Source: Erwinia aphidicola (lineage in GTDB: Bacteria > Pseudomonadota > Gammaproteobacteria > Enterobacterales > Enterobacteriaceae). Taken from it: DNA of 64,000 nucleotides. The stretch spans positions 186,001 through 250,000 of the forward strand of contig NZ_JACXBP010000004.1 in NCBI RefSeq assembly GCF_014773485.1, read 5' to 3'. The position numbers and the translations under genes were made by a program. The notes beneath the pieces are model-generated. The model searched no databases and was not told the origin of the DNA. It was given only the letters and a program-made list of their open reading frames with translations. Positions 42,141 to 53,133 of this stretch are shown here, piece after piece. How positions within the stretch are numbered: the stretch's first letter is position 1; each line of letters begins with the position of its first letter.

Positions 42141-43295
42141 ATGTTAACTAAAATGCGTGTTTTAACTCAGGCCATTGGTCTGGGGCTGATTGTTGGCAGC
42201 GCTTCTTTTGCTGCTAATGCTGAGATTACCCTGCTTAAACAAGATCCCCAGGCGGGCGACCCGCTGAGCCGTCTGAACTTCACCGTGGGCGGCAGTATTC
42301 GTCCACAGTTCAACAATCTGACCGGCAACGATGGCAGCAACGCCTACCGTCGTAATGGTTTTGACGGCGGTTCGCGTTTCCGCTTTGCCGCTGATTATTA
42401 TCTTTTTGATGATATCAGCTGGATCAGCTACTACGAGCTGGGCGTCAATATCCCGGCGGTGTTCGACTGGGATAACCACTACGCCCCGGGCGCGCACAAC
42501 ACCACCCGCCGTATGCTTTACACCGGCCTGAAAAGCAAAACCTGGGGTACGCTGACCTTCGGCCAGCAGAACAGCGTGTATTACGATGTGGTCGGCGCGA
42601 AAACCGATATCTGGGACTACGACATGCTGGCCCAGGCACCGGGTAACGGGATTAACGGCGACTACGACGGCTCTTATCGTTCACGCAAGATGCTGAAGTA
42701 CAAAAATACTTTCGGCGACGCGGATGTGTATGCCTCCTACCTGTTTGCCGACAATGACTACCTGGTCAATGGCAATAGCCTCGGCTACAAGCGTCAGGGC
42801 GGCGGATCGCTGGGCGTGGATTACCACATCGCGAAGGATCTGACCTGGGGCACCGCGTGGAACTACACCCGCGCAGATATGCGTAACCGCAACAACGGCG
42901 ATGACAAATCCTACGACCAGAACATTTTCGGTACCGCGCTGAGCTGGACGCCGGATAACTGGACCTTTACCGTGGGCGGCGGCTGGTACGACAACTTCCT
43001 GACCACCAAAAAAGCCGATGTTCACAACTACTTCGCCGGTGATGCGTGGGGCGTGGAGTATCTGGCCGGTTATACCGTGCCGGTGGGTCAATACGGTCTG
43101 AAGTCGGTGATGCCGTACTTTATGGGCGACCGCCTGCAGTACGTGTCGGGGCGTGATTACCAGCGCATCGATAACGGCCTGGGTGTGACCTTCAAGCTGG
43201 ATTACGGCTTCCGTGTTGACTACGAACACGTGTTTACTTCCAGCACCGACAACCTGGGTGATATGAACCTGGTGCGTCTGCGTTACGATTTCTAA
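42141..43295 (+). CDS. outer-membrane porin-like protein (second of tandem pair)
   Basis: The 384-residue protein has signal peptide MRVLTQAIGLGLIVGSASFAANA. A barrel follows with EITLLKQDPQAGDPLSRLNFTVGGSIRPQ, FDGGSRFRFAADYYLFDDISWISYYELG, YDVVGAKTDIWDYDM, YKRQGGGSLGVDYHI, and the ending DMNLVRLRYDF with C-terminal Phe. It is of the enterobacterial porin type of about 380 residues with acidic surface loops; I cannot give a gene name. About 200 nt separate it from the first porin gene, enough for its own promoter. Confidence 0.88.
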   Translation: MLTKMRVLTQAIGLGLIVGSASFAANAEITLLKQDPQAGDPLSRLNFTVGGSIRPQFNNLTGNDGSNAYRRNGFDGGSRFRFAADYYLFDDISWISYYELGVNIPAVFDWDNHYAPGAHNTTRRMLYTGLKSKTWGTLTFGQQNSVYYDVVGAKTDIWDYDMLAQAPGNGINGDYDGSYRSRKMLKYKNTFGDADVYASYLFADNDYLVNGNSLGYKRQGGGSLGVDYHIAKDLTWGTAWNYTRADMRNRNNGDDKSYDQNIFGTALSWTPDNWTFTVGGGWYDNFLTTKKADVHNYFAGDAWGVEYLAGYTVPVGQYGLKSVMPYFMGDRLQYVSGRDYQRIDNGLGVTFKLDYGFRVDYEHVFTSSTDNLGDMNLVRLRYDF

Positions 43296-43341
43296 TCGTT
43301 ATGCACTCCCCGGCGGCCAGCCGGGGAGTTTCTGCTACTGC

Positions 43342-43731
43342 TTACAGCTCGCCGGTCAGATACTGCGCCACGCCATTGCCGAAGCTCCAGTCGCCTTTGT
43401 CGTTGGTGATAAAGGTCATCATCACATCAGTCGGCAGGATCCCACAGCTCTCTTCCAGTTCGCGGCACAGTTCTGCCATAAAGAGCTGCTTCTGCTCGCT
43501 GCTGCGCGGGCTGGTAAACACCCTCACCATCACCAGATTATCGGTACGCGGCAGATCCAGGCCGGTATCCTCGAACACCATCTGGTAGCCTTTATTCTCG
43601 TGAACAATCTGATAGCGGTCGCGCGCTGGCACGTTAAACGCCGTCAGGACTGCACGGTGGGCGGCATCCAGCAGGGTTTTTAGCTCGGACTCTGAACGGC
43701 CCTGAATGACATCGAATTGCAGTAACGGCAT
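43342..43731 (-). CDS. tautomerase family protein
   Basis: The 129-residue protein starts MPLLQFDVIQGRSESELKTLLDAAHRA; Pro2 becomes the catalytic N-terminal proline of the 4-oxalocrotonate tautomerase superfamily. Other conserved parts are VHENKGYQMVFED, LVMVRVFTSPRSSEQKQLFMAELCRELEE and GDWSFGNGVAQYL. Its substrate is unknown. It is divergent from the LysR-type gene, which is its probable regulator. Confidence 0.88.
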   Translation of the reverse strand: MPLLQFDVIQGRSESELKTLLDAAHRAVLTAFNVPARDRYQIVHENKGYQMVFEDTGLDLPRTDNLVMVRVFTSPRSSEQKQLFMAELCRELEESCGILPTDVMMTFITNDKGDWSFGNGVAQYLTGEL

Positions 43732-43862
43732 AGATACCCCGACTTGGTCATTGTTTAGTGAGGCAGGCAGTATCGCCTGTCAACGCGGGCAATTTAACCC
43801 TGATGCGCGGCGGGAAAAAGCGCTATGCTTGAAATGATTATTTACTATAGTGAACAATAAAA

Positions 43863-44798
43863 ATGAAAGAGCTGAAGACGGATGCGCTGTGGACGCATCT
43901 GCACTGGCTGACGGTGCTGGCCGAGCAGGGCAGTTTTACCGCAGCCGCAGATCGGCTGGAGGTCAGTAAGGCGGCGATGTCGCAGAAGATCAAAGAGCTG
44001 GAGCAGCTGGCTGGAGTACCGCTGGTGACGCGCACCACGCGCAGCCTGCGCCTGACCAGCGCCGGGGAAAAGCTGGTGGATGACCTGCGCGCGCCCTTTG
44101 CACAGATTGCCCAAAGTTTTTTCAGCGTGCGCGACTCTGCCGGACCGCTGCGCGGGATGGTGCGCGTGACTGCACCGGTGGCGTTTGCCCGCCAGCAGCT
44201 GGTGCCGCATATCACCGCTTTCCTGCGCGAGCATCCGCAGGTGCGCGTGCAGCTGGAAGTTTCTGACCGCCTGGTGTCGCTGGCCAGCGAAGGATTTGAC
44301 CTGGCCATTCGCCACAGCACCACCTTACCGGAAACCCATGTCGCGCTGCCGCTGTGCCCGACGCGCGCCGTGGTGGTGGCTTCTCCGGCCTATCTGGCAC
44401 GTTTCGGTCATCCCGCCAGCCCGCATGCCCTGAGTGAACACCTCTGCCTCTACTACCCACGCGGCGTGGAAGCGCCGCGCTGGCGTTTTCAGCCGCTGGC
44501 CGGGGGCGAACAGACAGCCGTGAACGTGAGCGGGCCGTTTGCCACTAACAACAGTGAATCGATTCGCGATGCGGCGCTGGAAGGGCTGGGCATTGCGCTG
44601 CTGCCGGACTTCAGCGCGCAAGCGGCGCTAAAGGATGGCTCGTTAGTGCAGCTGCTGCCGCAGTGGCAGGCGGTGGGCGCCTTTGCCGAGACGCTGTACG
44701 TGGTGCGCCCGTGGTCGGCTCAGGTGCCGCGTGCCGTCAGCGCTTTTATTCACTGGCTGCGTGAGGCGTTTGCGCATAAATCTGGTGAGAATTGTTAA
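43863..44798 (+). CDS. LysR-type transcriptional regulator
   Basis: The 311-residue protein has the LysR helix-turn-helix at about 12-75 (LHWLTVLAEQGSFTAAADRLEVSKAAMSQKIKELEQLAGVPLVTRTTRSLRLTSAG) and a periplasmic-binding-type effector domain (GMVRVTAPVAFARQQLVPHITAFLREHPQVRVQLEVSDRLV). It is in the CrgA/DsdC-like group that acts on small aromatic or redox signals. The divergent partner is the tautomerase gene, 131 nt away. Confidence 0.92.
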   Translation: MKELKTDALWTHLHWLTVLAEQGSFTAAADRLEVSKAAMSQKIKELEQLAGVPLVTRTTRSLRLTSAGEKLVDDLRAPFAQIAQSFFSVRDSAGPLRGMVRVTAPVAFARQQLVPHITAFLREHPQVRVQLEVSDRLVSLASEGFDLAIRHSTTLPETHVALPLCPTRAVVVASPAYLARFGHPASPHALSEHLCLYYPRGVEAPRWRFQPLAGGEQTAVNVSGPFATNNSESIRDAALEGLGIALLPDFSAQAALKDGSLVQLLPQWQAVGAFAETLYVVRPWSAQVPRAVSAFIHWLREAFAHKSGENC

Positions 44799-44881
44799 AG
44801 TTTTCGCCACTTTCTGCCGATGGTTTAGCATAGTGCAGGCAAGTTGCTGCAGGATCCAAACAATCATAACAAGGTCGTTAT

Positions 44882-46426
44882 ATGCAAACCCATCAGCACG
44901 TAACCCAGCAGGAGCATCTGCTCGACGACGATACCACTCTGATGACCACCACCGATGCCGACAGCTACATCACCTACGCTAACAGCGCGTTTATTGAGGT
45001 GAGCGGCTACGATCGCAGTGAAATCGACGGTCAGCCTCATAATCTGGTACGCCACCCCGATATGCCAAAGGCCGCCTTTGCCGATATGTGGAGCACCCTG
45101 AAACAGGGGCTGCCGTGGACCGGGCTGGTGAAAAACCGCCGTAAAAATGGCGACCATTACTGGGTGCGCGCCAACGTGGTGCCGGTGATCCGCAATGGCG
45201 AAATCCTCGGCCATATGTCGGTGCGGGTTAAGCCCGGCGCCGGAGAGGTGCGTGGCGCTGAGCAGCTGTATCAGAAGATGAATCAGGGGCGGCTCAAGGG
45301 CTGGCGTTTGCATCGCGGCCTGCTGCTGCGCACGGGCTGGCTGCGCCCGCTCTCCCTGTTGAAAACGCTGTCACTGCGCTGGCGCATTCATAGCGCGGTG
45401 CTGGCGCTGTGGCTACCGCTGGTGGCGGCGGCGGCAGTCGCCGGGCTGCAGGGCACGGCGCTGGCCGGTTTTAGCGCCTTTTCGGTGCTGATCGCGCTGG
45501 GGGTGGATGCCTGGCTGCAAAGCCAGATTGCCCGCCCGATGGCTGCCGTCTGTCGCCAGGCGCTGGACGTGGCCAGCGGCGCTAATCCGCAGGTTGAGCA
45601 CCTCAACCGGGTTGATGAGATCGGTATGACGCTGCGGGCGGTGGGGCAGCTGGGCCTGATGTTCCGCTGGCTGATCAAAGACGTCAGCGATCAGGTACTC
45701 GACGTGCATCGCGCCAGCGACGAGCTGGCACGCGGTAACGACAAGATCAACAGCCATACCGAACAGACCGCAGCCAGCGTGCAGCAGACGGCCAGCACCA
45801 TGAACCAGATGACCAGCACGGTGCAGCGCAACGGCGAGAGTACCGAGCAGGCCAATCAGTTCTCGCATACCGCCAGCAACGCGGCGGTGAAGGGCGGTGA
45901 GGTAATGCAGAACGTGGTGGTGACGATGGATGAGATCGCCGCCAGCTCGCGCCAGATTGCCACCATTACCGGCCTGATCGACAGCATCGCTTTCCAGACC
46001 AATATCCTGGCGCTGAATGCGGCGGTGGAAGCCGCGCGTGCCGGCGAACAGGGTAAAGGCTTCGCCGTGGTCGCCGGAGAAGTGCGCAGCCTGGCGCAGC
46101 GCAGCGCCGGTGCAGCCAGTGAGATCCGCCAACTGATTGCCGCCAGTAATCTCAAGGTGGAGTCCGGTGCCGGGCAGGTGCATGAAGCGGGCAAGGCGAT
46201 CGGCGATATTGTCGATAAGGTGCAGAACGTCACCGAACTGCTGCAGCAGATCAGCGTGGCAACGGCCGAGCAGAGCGCCGGGCTGGGCGAGGTCGGGCAG
46301 GCGGTAGAAGCGCTCGACCGCCTGACGCACGATAACAGCGCGCTGGTCAGCGAGGGCGCGCAGGCGGCGCAGCGTATGAAAAGCCAGGCCAGCCGTCTGG
46401 TAGAGGCAGTCAGCGTGTTCCGCTAA
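44882..46426 (+). CDS. aer: Aer-like PAS-containing chemotaxis receptor
   Basis: The 514-residue protein has an N-terminal PAS domain ([52 protein letters not shown]) that would bind FAD. A membrane hairpin follows at about 165-215 ([38 protein letters not shown]), then a HAMP-like stretch and the methyl-accepting signalling domain with [47 protein letters not shown]. Aer senses redox or oxygen for energy taxis and signals to CheA/CheW. It is a single gene with normal length. Confidence 0.9.
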   Translation: MQTHQHVTQQEHLLDDDTTLMTTTDADSYITYANSAFIEVSGYDRSEIDGQPHNLVRHPDMPKAAFADMWSTLKQGLPWTGLVKNRRKNGDHYWVRANVVPVIRNGEILGHMSVRVKPGAGEVRGAEQLYQKMNQGRLKGWRLHRGLLLRTGWLRPLSLLKTLSLRWRIHSAVLALWLPLVAAAAVAGLQGTALAGFSAFSVLIALGVDAWLQSQIARPMAAVCRQALDVASGANPQVEHLNRVDEIGMTLRAVGQLGLMFRWLIKDVSDQVLDVHRASDELARGNDKINSHTEQTAASVQQTASTMNQMTSTVQRNGESTEQANQFSHTASNAAVKGGEVMQNVVVTMDEIAASSRQIATITGLIDSIAFQTNILALNAAVEAARAGEQGKGFAVVAGEVRSLAQRSAGAASEIRQLIAASNLKVESGAGQVHEAGKAIGDIVDKVQNVTELLQQISVATAEQSAGLGEVGQAVEALDRLTHDNSALVSEGAQAAQRMKSQASRLVEAVSVFR

Positions 46427-46582
46427 TCTGAACGCGGGCCTTGCACGGCCCGCGATGGCTGATGCGTACAGCGTGCCTGTTCGGCAGCTTCTGCCGCCAG
46501 ATACCCCAAAAAAAGCAGCACAAACGCGTCACCTGGGCGAAGATGTTATCTTGCTGGTTATATTAATCATCTAAGGAGCATC

Positions 46583-47617
46583 ATGAAAAGCTATCAAGTG
46601 GCGGTGATCCCCGGGGACGGAATCGGCGTGGATGTGATTAACGCTGCCTGGCATGTGCTGGTCCACAGCGCGGCCAAATTTGATTTCGCCCTTAGCGGCG
46701 AGTGGTTCCCGTGGTCGTGCGAATACTATCTTGAGCACGGTGAGATGATGCCGAAAGACGGCATCGATACGCTGAAGAAATTTGATGCGGTGCTGCTGGG
46801 TGCGGTTGGCTGGCCGGAAAAAGTGCCGGATAACGTCTCGCTGCACGGCCTGCTGTTGCCCATCCGCAAGCAGTTTGACCTGTTTGCCAATGTACGGCCG
46901 CACCGCCTGCTGGCGGGAGTGGAAGGCCCGCTGCGCAAAAGCGAGTTTGATATCCTCTGCATTCGTGAAAACACTGAAGGCGAGTACAGCGGCGCGGGTG
47001 GGCGTATTCACCAGGGAACCCCGGCGGAAGTGGCGGTAGAAACGTCAATTTTCACCCGTCGTGGCGTTGAGCGCATTCTGCGCTTTGGCTTTGAGATGGC
47101 GCAAAAGCGCAGCAAGCGGCTGGCCTCCGTTACCAAATCCAACGCGCAGAAATACACCATGGTGATGTGGGATGAAGTCACCGAGGAGGTGGCGCGCGAC
47201 TATCCTGATGTCACGGTTAACCGCTATCATATTGATGCGATTGCAGCACGAATGGTGATGAACCCGGAAACGCTCGACGTGATCGTCGCCTCCAACCTGT
47301 TTGGCGACATCCTCACCGATCTCGGCGCGGCCATTCAGGGCGGGCTGGGCTATGCGGCTTCTGCCAACCTCAATCCCGACCCCGCTGTGCCTTCGATGTT
47401 TGAACCGGTGCACGGCTCCGCGCCGGATATTGCCGGGCAGGGCATCGCTAACCCGATTGCTGCTATCTGGTCTGCGGCGATGATGCTGGAACATCTGGGC
47501 GAGCAACAGGCAGCACGCGCGATCCTGCACGCCGTTGAAACCGTCACCGCGCAGCAGAAAATAAATCACGGGCTGAGCACCGAAGAGATCAGCGCAGCAG
47601 TCATTGCCGCGATTTAA
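46583..47617 (+). CDS. tartrate dehydrogenase / D-malate dehydrogenase family
   Basis: The 344-residue protein belongs to the isocitrate/isopropylmalate dehydrogenase family: [113 protein letters not shown] and [21 protein letters not shown]. It is nearest to TtuC/DmlA-type enzymes, which oxidise and decarboxylate tartrate or D-malate with NAD and Mn. AAGGAG precedes the ATG. It appears as a single gene between aer and mug. Confidence 0.9.
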   Translation: MKSYQVAVIPGDGIGVDVINAAWHVLVHSAAKFDFALSGEWFPWSCEYYLEHGEMMPKDGIDTLKKFDAVLLGAVGWPEKVPDNVSLHGLLLPIRKQFDLFANVRPHRLLAGVEGPLRKSEFDILCIRENTEGEYSGAGGRIHQGTPAEVAVETSIFTRRGVERILRFGFEMAQKRSKRLASVTKSNAQKYTMVMWDEVTEEVARDYPDVTVNRYHIDAIAARMVMNPETLDVIVASNLFGDILTDLGAAIQGGLGYAASANLNPDPAVPSMFEPVHGSAPDIAGQGIANPIAAIWSAAMMLEHLGEQQAARAILHAVETVTAQQKINHGLSTEEISAAVIAAI

Positions 47618-47670
47618 ATCACGATGGCTGCCGCACGCGTGGCAGCCCGCTAGCAGGGAGAGAGTGATTC

Positions 47671-48189
47671 ATGGAAGCACACGGCATCAGCGATATTATC
47701 CAGCCCGGACTGAGAGTGCTGTTCTGCGGCATTAACCCAGGAAAATCCTCCGCCCACACGGGTTTTCATTTTGCGCATCCGGGTAACCGCTTCTGGAAAA
47801 CCATTTTCCAGGCGGGCTTTACCCGCAGCCAGCTCAAGCCCGGGCAGGAACAGCAGCTGCTGGAGACCGGTTGCGGTATTACCATGCTGGTGGAGCGGCC
47901 AACGGTGCTGGCCAGTGAACTGGCGGGCAGCGAGCTGCGTGAGGGCGGCCAGGCGCTGGTGGATAAGATTGAGCGCTATCAGCCCGCGGCGCTGGCGGTG
48001 CTCGGCAAGCAGGCTTATCAGCAGGCATTTCGCCGCAGCAAGGTGGAGTGGGGCAGGCAGCCTGTGACGATTGCTGGCACCGAAATCTGGGTACTGCCGA
48101 ATCCCAGCGGCCTGAATCGTGCTTCGCAGCAGGAGATGACGGCGGCCTATGCGGCACTCGATCAGGCATTGCGTGAGCAGGGGCGTTGA
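47671..48189 (+). CDS. mug: G/U mismatch-specific uracil/thymine DNA glycosylase
   Basis: The 172-residue protein has the Mug active-site motif [28 protein letters not shown] (catalytic Asn22 of GINPG) and the helix-penetrating motif NPSGLNRAS. Other parts are [21 protein letters not shown]. Mug excises uracil and ethenocytosine from mismatches in base excision repair. Its place next to rpoD is the same as in E. coli. Confidence 0.95.
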   Translation: MEAHGISDIIQPGLRVLFCGINPGKSSAHTGFHFAHPGNRFWKTIFQAGFTRSQLKPGQEQQLLETGCGITMLVERPTVLASELAGSELREGGQALVDKIERYQPAALAVLGKQAYQQAFRRSKVEWGRQPVTIAGTEIWVLPNPSGLNRASQQEMTAAYAALDQALREQGR

Positions 48190-48264
48190 TTGCATTACCG
48201 TTGCATAAAAATCAGACAGAGCACTGATTTCGGCAATCTGAAGGCGTTGATTTAAAAGCGGATG

Positions 48265-48375
48265 CGTTACACTGCGCGACGGGTGCTCAGGATCTTTCTG
48301 TCCTGAGCCTTGGGTAAGGGACAGATAGAGAAAAGCCCCACTTGAGTTGTACTCAAAGTGAGGCTGCCCTTACGA
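48265..48375 (-). ncRNA. Sok-like antisense RNA relic (hok/sok-type, ends approximate)
   Basis: The minus strand contains GTGGGGCTTTTCTCTATCTG and, further on, a stem CTCAGGACAGAAAGATCCTGAG followed by CACCCGTCGC. This closely follows the order of conserved blocks of chromosomal E. coli Sok RNAs as I remember them (GGGGCTTTTCTCTATCTG...CAGCCTCAAGCACCCGCCGC). A second hairpin (CCCACTTGAGT/ACTCAAAGTGAGG, about 48336-48363) lies at the start. Sok blocks translation of hok mRNA read from the opposite strand. Confidence 0.55.
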
Positions 48376-48433
48376 CCGGAAACGTAAAGGTAGCCTTTTA
48401 CCTGCTGAAAAGCAATGGAGAAGGAGGCCAAAG

Positions 48434-48481
48434 ATGGCGCAAAAACTGCTCGCTTTTTGTTTAATAGTTATGCTGATTTAA
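48434..48481 (+). pseudogene. truncated hok-type toxin ORF
   Basis: AAGGAGG lies seven bases before an ATG that opens MAQKLLAFCLIVMLI and stops. Hok toxins are about 50 residues and begin in the same way, with a short start followed by a membrane helix of the LLxxCLIVxxI type. Only 15 residues remain, and the frame ends at the rpoD terminator. It lies downstream of the Sok-like element on the opposite strand, the right arrangement for a hok/sok pair. Confidence 0.5.
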
Positions 48482-48485
48482 GCGC

Positions 48486-48514
48486 AAAAAAATGGCCCCT
48501 CAGTGAGGAGCCAT
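48486..48514 (-). terminator. rpoD intrinsic terminator
   Basis: On the minus strand an inverted repeat (ATGGCTCCTCA/TGAGGGGCCAT, one mismatch) is followed by TTTTTT, 20 nt after the rpoD stop. Confidence 0.85.
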
Positions 48515-48534
48515 CTTGTTACGCAGACCGTCGG

Positions 48535-50376
48535 TTAATCGTCGAGGAAGCTGCGCAGCACTTCAGAGCGGCTTGGATGGCGCAGTTTACGCAGCGCCTT
48601 CGCTTCAATCTGACGGATACGCTCACGCGTCACGTCAAACTGCTTGCCAACTTCTTCCAGCGTGTGGTCGGTGTTCATATCGATACCGAAACGCATACGC
48701 AGCACTTTCGCTTCACGCGCAGTCAGGCCAGCCAGCACGTCGTGGGTAGCAGAACGCAGGCTCTCAGAGGTGGCAGAGTCCAGCGGCAGCTCCAGCGTGG
48801 TGTCTTCGATAAAATCACCCAGATGTGAATCTTCATCATCACCAATTGGCGTCTCCATGGAGATCGGCTCTTTGGCAATTTTCAGCACCTTGCGGATTTT
48901 ATCTTCCGGCATCAGCATGCGCTCAGCCAGCTCTTCCGGCGTTGGCTCGCGGCCCATCTCCTGCAGCATCTGGCGCGAAATACGGTTGAGCTTGTTGATC
49001 GTCTCAATCATGTGCACCGGAATACGGATGGTACGCGCCTGGTCGGCGATAGAACGGGTGATCGCCTGACGGATCCACCAGGTCGCATAAGTTGAGAACT
49101 TATAACCACGGCGGTATTCAAACTTATCAACCGCTTTCATCAGGCCGATGTTGCCTTCCTGAATCAGATCAAGGAACTGCAGACCGCGGTTGGTGTATTT
49201 CTTGGCGATAGAGATAACCAGACGTAAGTTTGCTTCAACCATCTCTTTCTTCGCACGGCGCGCTTTCGCTTCACCGATGGACATGCGGCGGTTGATATCC
49301 TTCACCTGCTCAATGGTCAGGCCGGTTTCTTGCTCAATCTGCTGCAGTTTCTGCAGGCCACGATGCACATCTTCTGACACGTCGTTCAGCTTTTCAGACC
49401 ACGGCTTGTTCATTGCCAGTGCCGCTTTGAACCAGGTTTCGCTGGTTTCATTGCCGGTGAACAGAGTAATGAAGTTCTTCTTCGGCATTTTGCACAGTTC
49501 AACGCACAGCTTCATAATCAGGCGTTCCTGAGTACGTACGCGGTCCATCATCACGCGCATGCTGTTTACCAGGAAGTCGAACTGCTTCGGCACCAGGCGG
49601 AACTGCTTAAAGACGTCGGAAAGATTCTGGATCTCAGCGATGGCATCAGCGTGGCTGCGGCTTTTCGCTTTGATGACGGTACGGGTTTTCTCGTACTGTA
49701 CGCGCAGATCGTTGAATTTTTCACGCGCCAGCTCCGGGTCGATGCTGTTGTCATCGTCCGAGCTGTCGTCATCTTCTTCGTCTTCTTCTTCGTTGTCGTC
49801 ACGCTCAGCTTCAGACAGCTCGGAACCGACATGGGTCGCCGTCGGTGCGATATCTTCTTGCGCGTTCGGATCAACAAAACCGGTGATCAGGTCTGACAGG
49901 CGCGCTTCGCCCGCTTCAACGCGATCGTACTGCTCAAGCAGGTAGGTAATGGCTTCAGGATATTCAGCAACCGAGCACTGTACCTGGTTGATACCGTCTT
50001 CGATGCGCTTCGCGATGTCGATTTCGCCTTCGCGAGTCAACAGTTCAACGGTACCCATTTCACGCATGTACATGCGCACCGGATCGGTAGTGCGCCCGAT
50101 TTCGGACTCTACGCTGGATAGCACCTGAGCAGCCGCTTCAGCAGCATCTTCGTCCGTATCGTTGTTGTTTTCATTCAGCATCAGATCATCGGCATCAGGC
50201 GCTTCTTCCACTACCTGGATGCCCATGTCGTTAATCATCTGGATGATGTCTTCAATCTGATCGGAGTCGACGATATCTTCCGGCAGATGGTCATTGACCT
50301 CGGCATAGGTCAGATAGCCTTGCTCCTTACCACGGGTGACAAGTAGCTTCAGCTGTGACTGCGGGTTTTGCTCCAT
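48535..50376 (-). CDS. rpoD: RNA polymerase sigma factor 70
   Basis: The 613-residue protein has region 1.1 ([37 protein letters not shown]), the acidic non-conserved region ([20 protein letters not shown]), and region 2 (AIKEV-type core with [59 protein letters not shown]). Regions 3 and 4 follow ([44 protein letters not shown]). It is the housekeeping sigma factor. It is the last gene of the rpsU-dnaG-rpoD macromolecular synthesis operon. Confidence 0.99.
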   Translation of the reverse strand: MEQNPQSQLKLLVTRGKEQGYLTYAEVNDHLPEDIVDSDQIEDIIQMINDMGIQVVEEAPDADDLMLNENNNDTDEDAAEAAAQVLSSVESEIGRTTDPVRMYMREMGTVELLTREGEIDIAKRIEDGINQVQCSVAEYPEAITYLLEQYDRVEAGEARLSDLITGFVDPNAQEDIAPTATHVGSELSEAERDDNEEEDEEDDDSSDDDNSIDPELAREKFNDLRVQYEKTRTVIKAKSRSHADAIAEIQNLSDVFKQFRLVPKQFDFLVNSMRVMMDRVRTQERLIMKLCVELCKMPKKNFITLFTGNETSETWFKAALAMNKPWSEKLNDVSEDVHRGLQKLQQIEQETGLTIEQVKDINRRMSIGEAKARRAKKEMVEANLRLVISIAKKYTNRGLQFLDLIQEGNIGLMKAVDKFEYRRGYKFSTYATWWIRQAITRSIADQARTIRIPVHMIETINKLNRISRQMLQEMGREPTPEELAERMLMPEDKIRKVLKIAKEPISMETPIGDDEDSHLGDFIEDTTLELPLDSATSESLRSATHDVLAGLTAREAKVLRMRFGIDMNTDHTLEEVGKQFDVTRERIRQIEAKALRKLRHPSRSEVLRSFLDD

Positions 50377-50757
50377 AAGACGGTATCCACACTTCTGTTA
50401 AATTAGATTGGTGTCGGGTCGGCTAAGATGCCAACAATAACAGTGAGGGCGTTTAGATTATTGCCGCTGCCCGTCATGGCGGCTGTCAGGGGCTGCCTGA
50501 CTCGAATTCGGCACTTAAGCCGCTGATATCTTTGTCGAGGCTATCTCACTTGCCATTTTGAACCCCCGGCTGTGCTCGCACTCCTCACGTACTTCAGTAC
50601 GCTCCGGGTGCTGCGCGCAGGCGGGTGCGCAAACTAACTACGCCGATAACGCCTCTAAATTCTGTGTGACTTTGGGGCGAACCCTAAAATCTTCTGTGAT
50701 GTAGGGGCTGACCCTCTTTTCCGGTCAGCCCGCAGCGCCTGGTTAAGCCTGCTGCGG
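50377..50757. other. dnaG-rpoD intergenic region with hairpin repeat
   Basis: About 380 nt, longer than in E. coli. It holds a hairpin of the dispersed family (GTAGGGGCTGACC...GGTCAGCCC, 50701-50731) directly after dnaG. It also has a GC-rich stretch with CTCACGTACTTCAGTACG near 50585 that looks like another repeated intergenic element. No gene is seen. Confidence 0.6.
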
Positions 50758-52503
50758 TTACTGTTTCTTCAGAGCCTGGCTTAGCGTCCAGAACTCGCGG
50801 CGCTCTTCTGCGCTCAGTACGTGCGTGCGGTCACGAGCAATCAGCTCTTCCAGCCGACGCTCCAGCGCGTCATCGTACATACTGCCCAGCGCATCCTTAA
50901 ACATGGTGTCCACTTCGTCATCTACTATCATGTGGTTCCATGTTGCCAGGGTTTCAAGGCTCTGGCTAAATTTTGTGCCGCGGTATAACTCTAGTAGCTG
51001 TCCGGTCGTCAGGCCAGGTTGAGCAACGCAAGTGCTCACTAACTCAACGAACAGCGGAAAACCGGGTAAATCCGACTGCTCCAGCCCATCAAGCGAGGGC
51101 ACCATCATCGCCAGCTGCGGGTTCTGGATCAGCAGCCCAATAAGTATACGCATGGTTGTGCGTTTTAGCTGGGGCTGCGCGGGCGGTTTCGCATTTTCCG
51201 CTTGCTTTGGCAGCAGCTTCTCCAACTGGCTATCGTCAAGGATCCCCAGCTTGTTGCCCAGCTCCTGACGCAGGTAGATGCGCAGCGTCTCGCCCGGCAC
51301 CTGACTAATCAGCGGCAGGGCCAGGGTGCTGAGCTGCGCGCGGCCGTCCGGCGAGCGCAAATCGACCTGCGGCATCAGCGTATCGAACAGAAACCCGGAG
51401 AGCGGCATTGCCTGCTCCATCCGCGCTTCAAACGCCTCTTTACCCTCTTTACGCACCAGCGTATCCGGGTCTTCGCCGTCAGGCAGGAACATAAAGCGTA
51501 GCTGACGACCGTCATTCATGTAAGGTAATGCGGTTTCCAGCGCACGCCAGGCTGCCTCGCGGCCTGCACGGTCACCGTCGTAACAGCAAATCACGGTGTT
51601 GGTGGCGCGGAACAGCAGCTGAATATGTTCAGCTGTGGTGGAGGTCCCCAGCGAGGCCACGGCGTAATCCACGCCAAACTGCGCCAGCGCCACCACGTCC
51701 ATGTACCCTTCAACCACCAACAGCTTAGGCGGTTCAGGATAATTTTTTTGTGCTTCATACAGGCCGTACAGCTGGCGGCCTTTATGGAAAATATCGGTTT
51801 CCGGCGAGTTGAGATATTTCGGCATCCCGTCGCCGAGTACCCGGCCACCAAAGCCAATCACCCGCCCACGCTTATCGTGGATAGGAAACATCACGCGCTC
51901 ACGGAAGCGATCGTAGCTGCGGCCCTGATCGTTGGTGACCAGCATACCGGCGTCGATCAGCGACTGGCGGTCATCAGGATTACGGCCAAAGCGTTTAAGC
52001 GCGTTGTCCCAGCCCGCAGGGGCGAAACCGATAGAAAAATGCTTAATGACCTCTTCGCTTAGCCCGCGCTGCGCCAGATATTCACGCGCGCCTGCCGACT
52101 GGCTTTGAGCCAGCGCCTGCTGATAGAAATCGCGCAGACCGGTCATTAACTGATAAAGACTTTGACGCTGGTGACGCTCAAGCTGGCTGGGACCGTTACC
52201 GCTTTCATACGGCACTTCCAGACCATACAGGGTCGCCAGTTCTTCGATGCTTTCGACAAATTCCAGACGATCGTAATTCATCAGGAAGTCGATGGCGTTG
52301 CCGTGTGCACCGCAGCCGAAACAGTGATAAAACTGTTTCTCGCCGTTTACCGTGAAGGAGGGGGTTTTCTCATTATGGAAAGGGCAGCACGCGTGATAGT
52401 TTTTACCCTGCTTTTTCAGCTTCACCCGGGCATCAATAAGATCCACGATGTCCGTGCGTGCGAGTAAGTCATTGATAAATACGCGTGGAATTCTTCCTGC
52501 CAT
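50758..52503 (-). CDS. dnaG: DNA primase
   Basis: The 581-residue protein has an N-terminal zinc finger with C40, H43, C61 and C64 (CCPFHNEKTPSF...YHCFGCGAHGNAI). The TOPRIM-containing polymerase core has VIGFGGRVLGDG, KLLVVEGYMDVVALAQFG, VICCYDGDRAGREAAWRALE and LPDGEDPDTLV. A C-terminal DnaB-binding domain follows. It makes RNA primers at the replication fork. It is the middle gene of the rpsU-dnaG-rpoD operon. Confidence 0.99.
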   Translation of the reverse strand: MAGRIPRVFINDLLARTDIVDLIDARVKLKKQGKNYHACCPFHNEKTPSFTVNGEKQFYHCFGCGAHGNAIDFLMNYDRLEFVESIEELATLYGLEVPYESGNGPSQLERHQRQSLYQLMTGLRDFYQQALAQSQSAGAREYLAQRGLSEEVIKHFSIGFAPAGWDNALKRFGRNPDDRQSLIDAGMLVTNDQGRSYDRFRERVMFPIHDKRGRVIGFGGRVLGDGMPKYLNSPETDIFHKGRQLYGLYEAQKNYPEPPKLLVVEGYMDVVALAQFGVDYAVASLGTSTTAEHIQLLFRATNTVICCYDGDRAGREAAWRALETALPYMNDGRQLRFMFLPDGEDPDTLVRKEGKEAFEARMEQAMPLSGFLFDTLMPQVDLRSPDGRAQLSTLALPLISQVPGETLRIYLRQELGNKLGILDDSQLEKLLPKQAENAKPPAQPQLKRTTMRILIGLLIQNPQLAMMVPSLDGLEQSDLPGFPLFVELVSTCVAQPGLTTGQLLELYRGTKFSQSLETLATWNHMIVDDEVDTMFKDALGSMYDDALERRLEELIARDRTHVLSAEERREFWTLSQALKKQ

Positions 52504-52593
52504 AAGCCCCGGTTGATCAGCTCATAAACGACAACAAGCCGCGCATTCCTTTCGGAAGCACGGCCTGATAACTACTAACTGGTCTGTATAACG

Positions 52594-52607
52594 AGAGGGC
52601 GAACCCT
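52594..52607 (-). terminator. rpsU-dnaG attenuator hairpin
   Basis: Hairpin GAGGG-TTCG-CCCTC followed by TCGTTAT on the minus strand, a few bases after the rpsU stop. A leaky terminator at this spot lowers dnaG relative to rpsU in E. coli. Confidence 0.65.
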
Positions 52608-52614
52608 CAGGCTA

Positions 52615-53133
<519 letters not shown>

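Noticed and set aside
49559..49945. Plus-strand frames inside rpoD
   Set aside because: Ser-rich antisense shadows of the acidic region of sigma 70.
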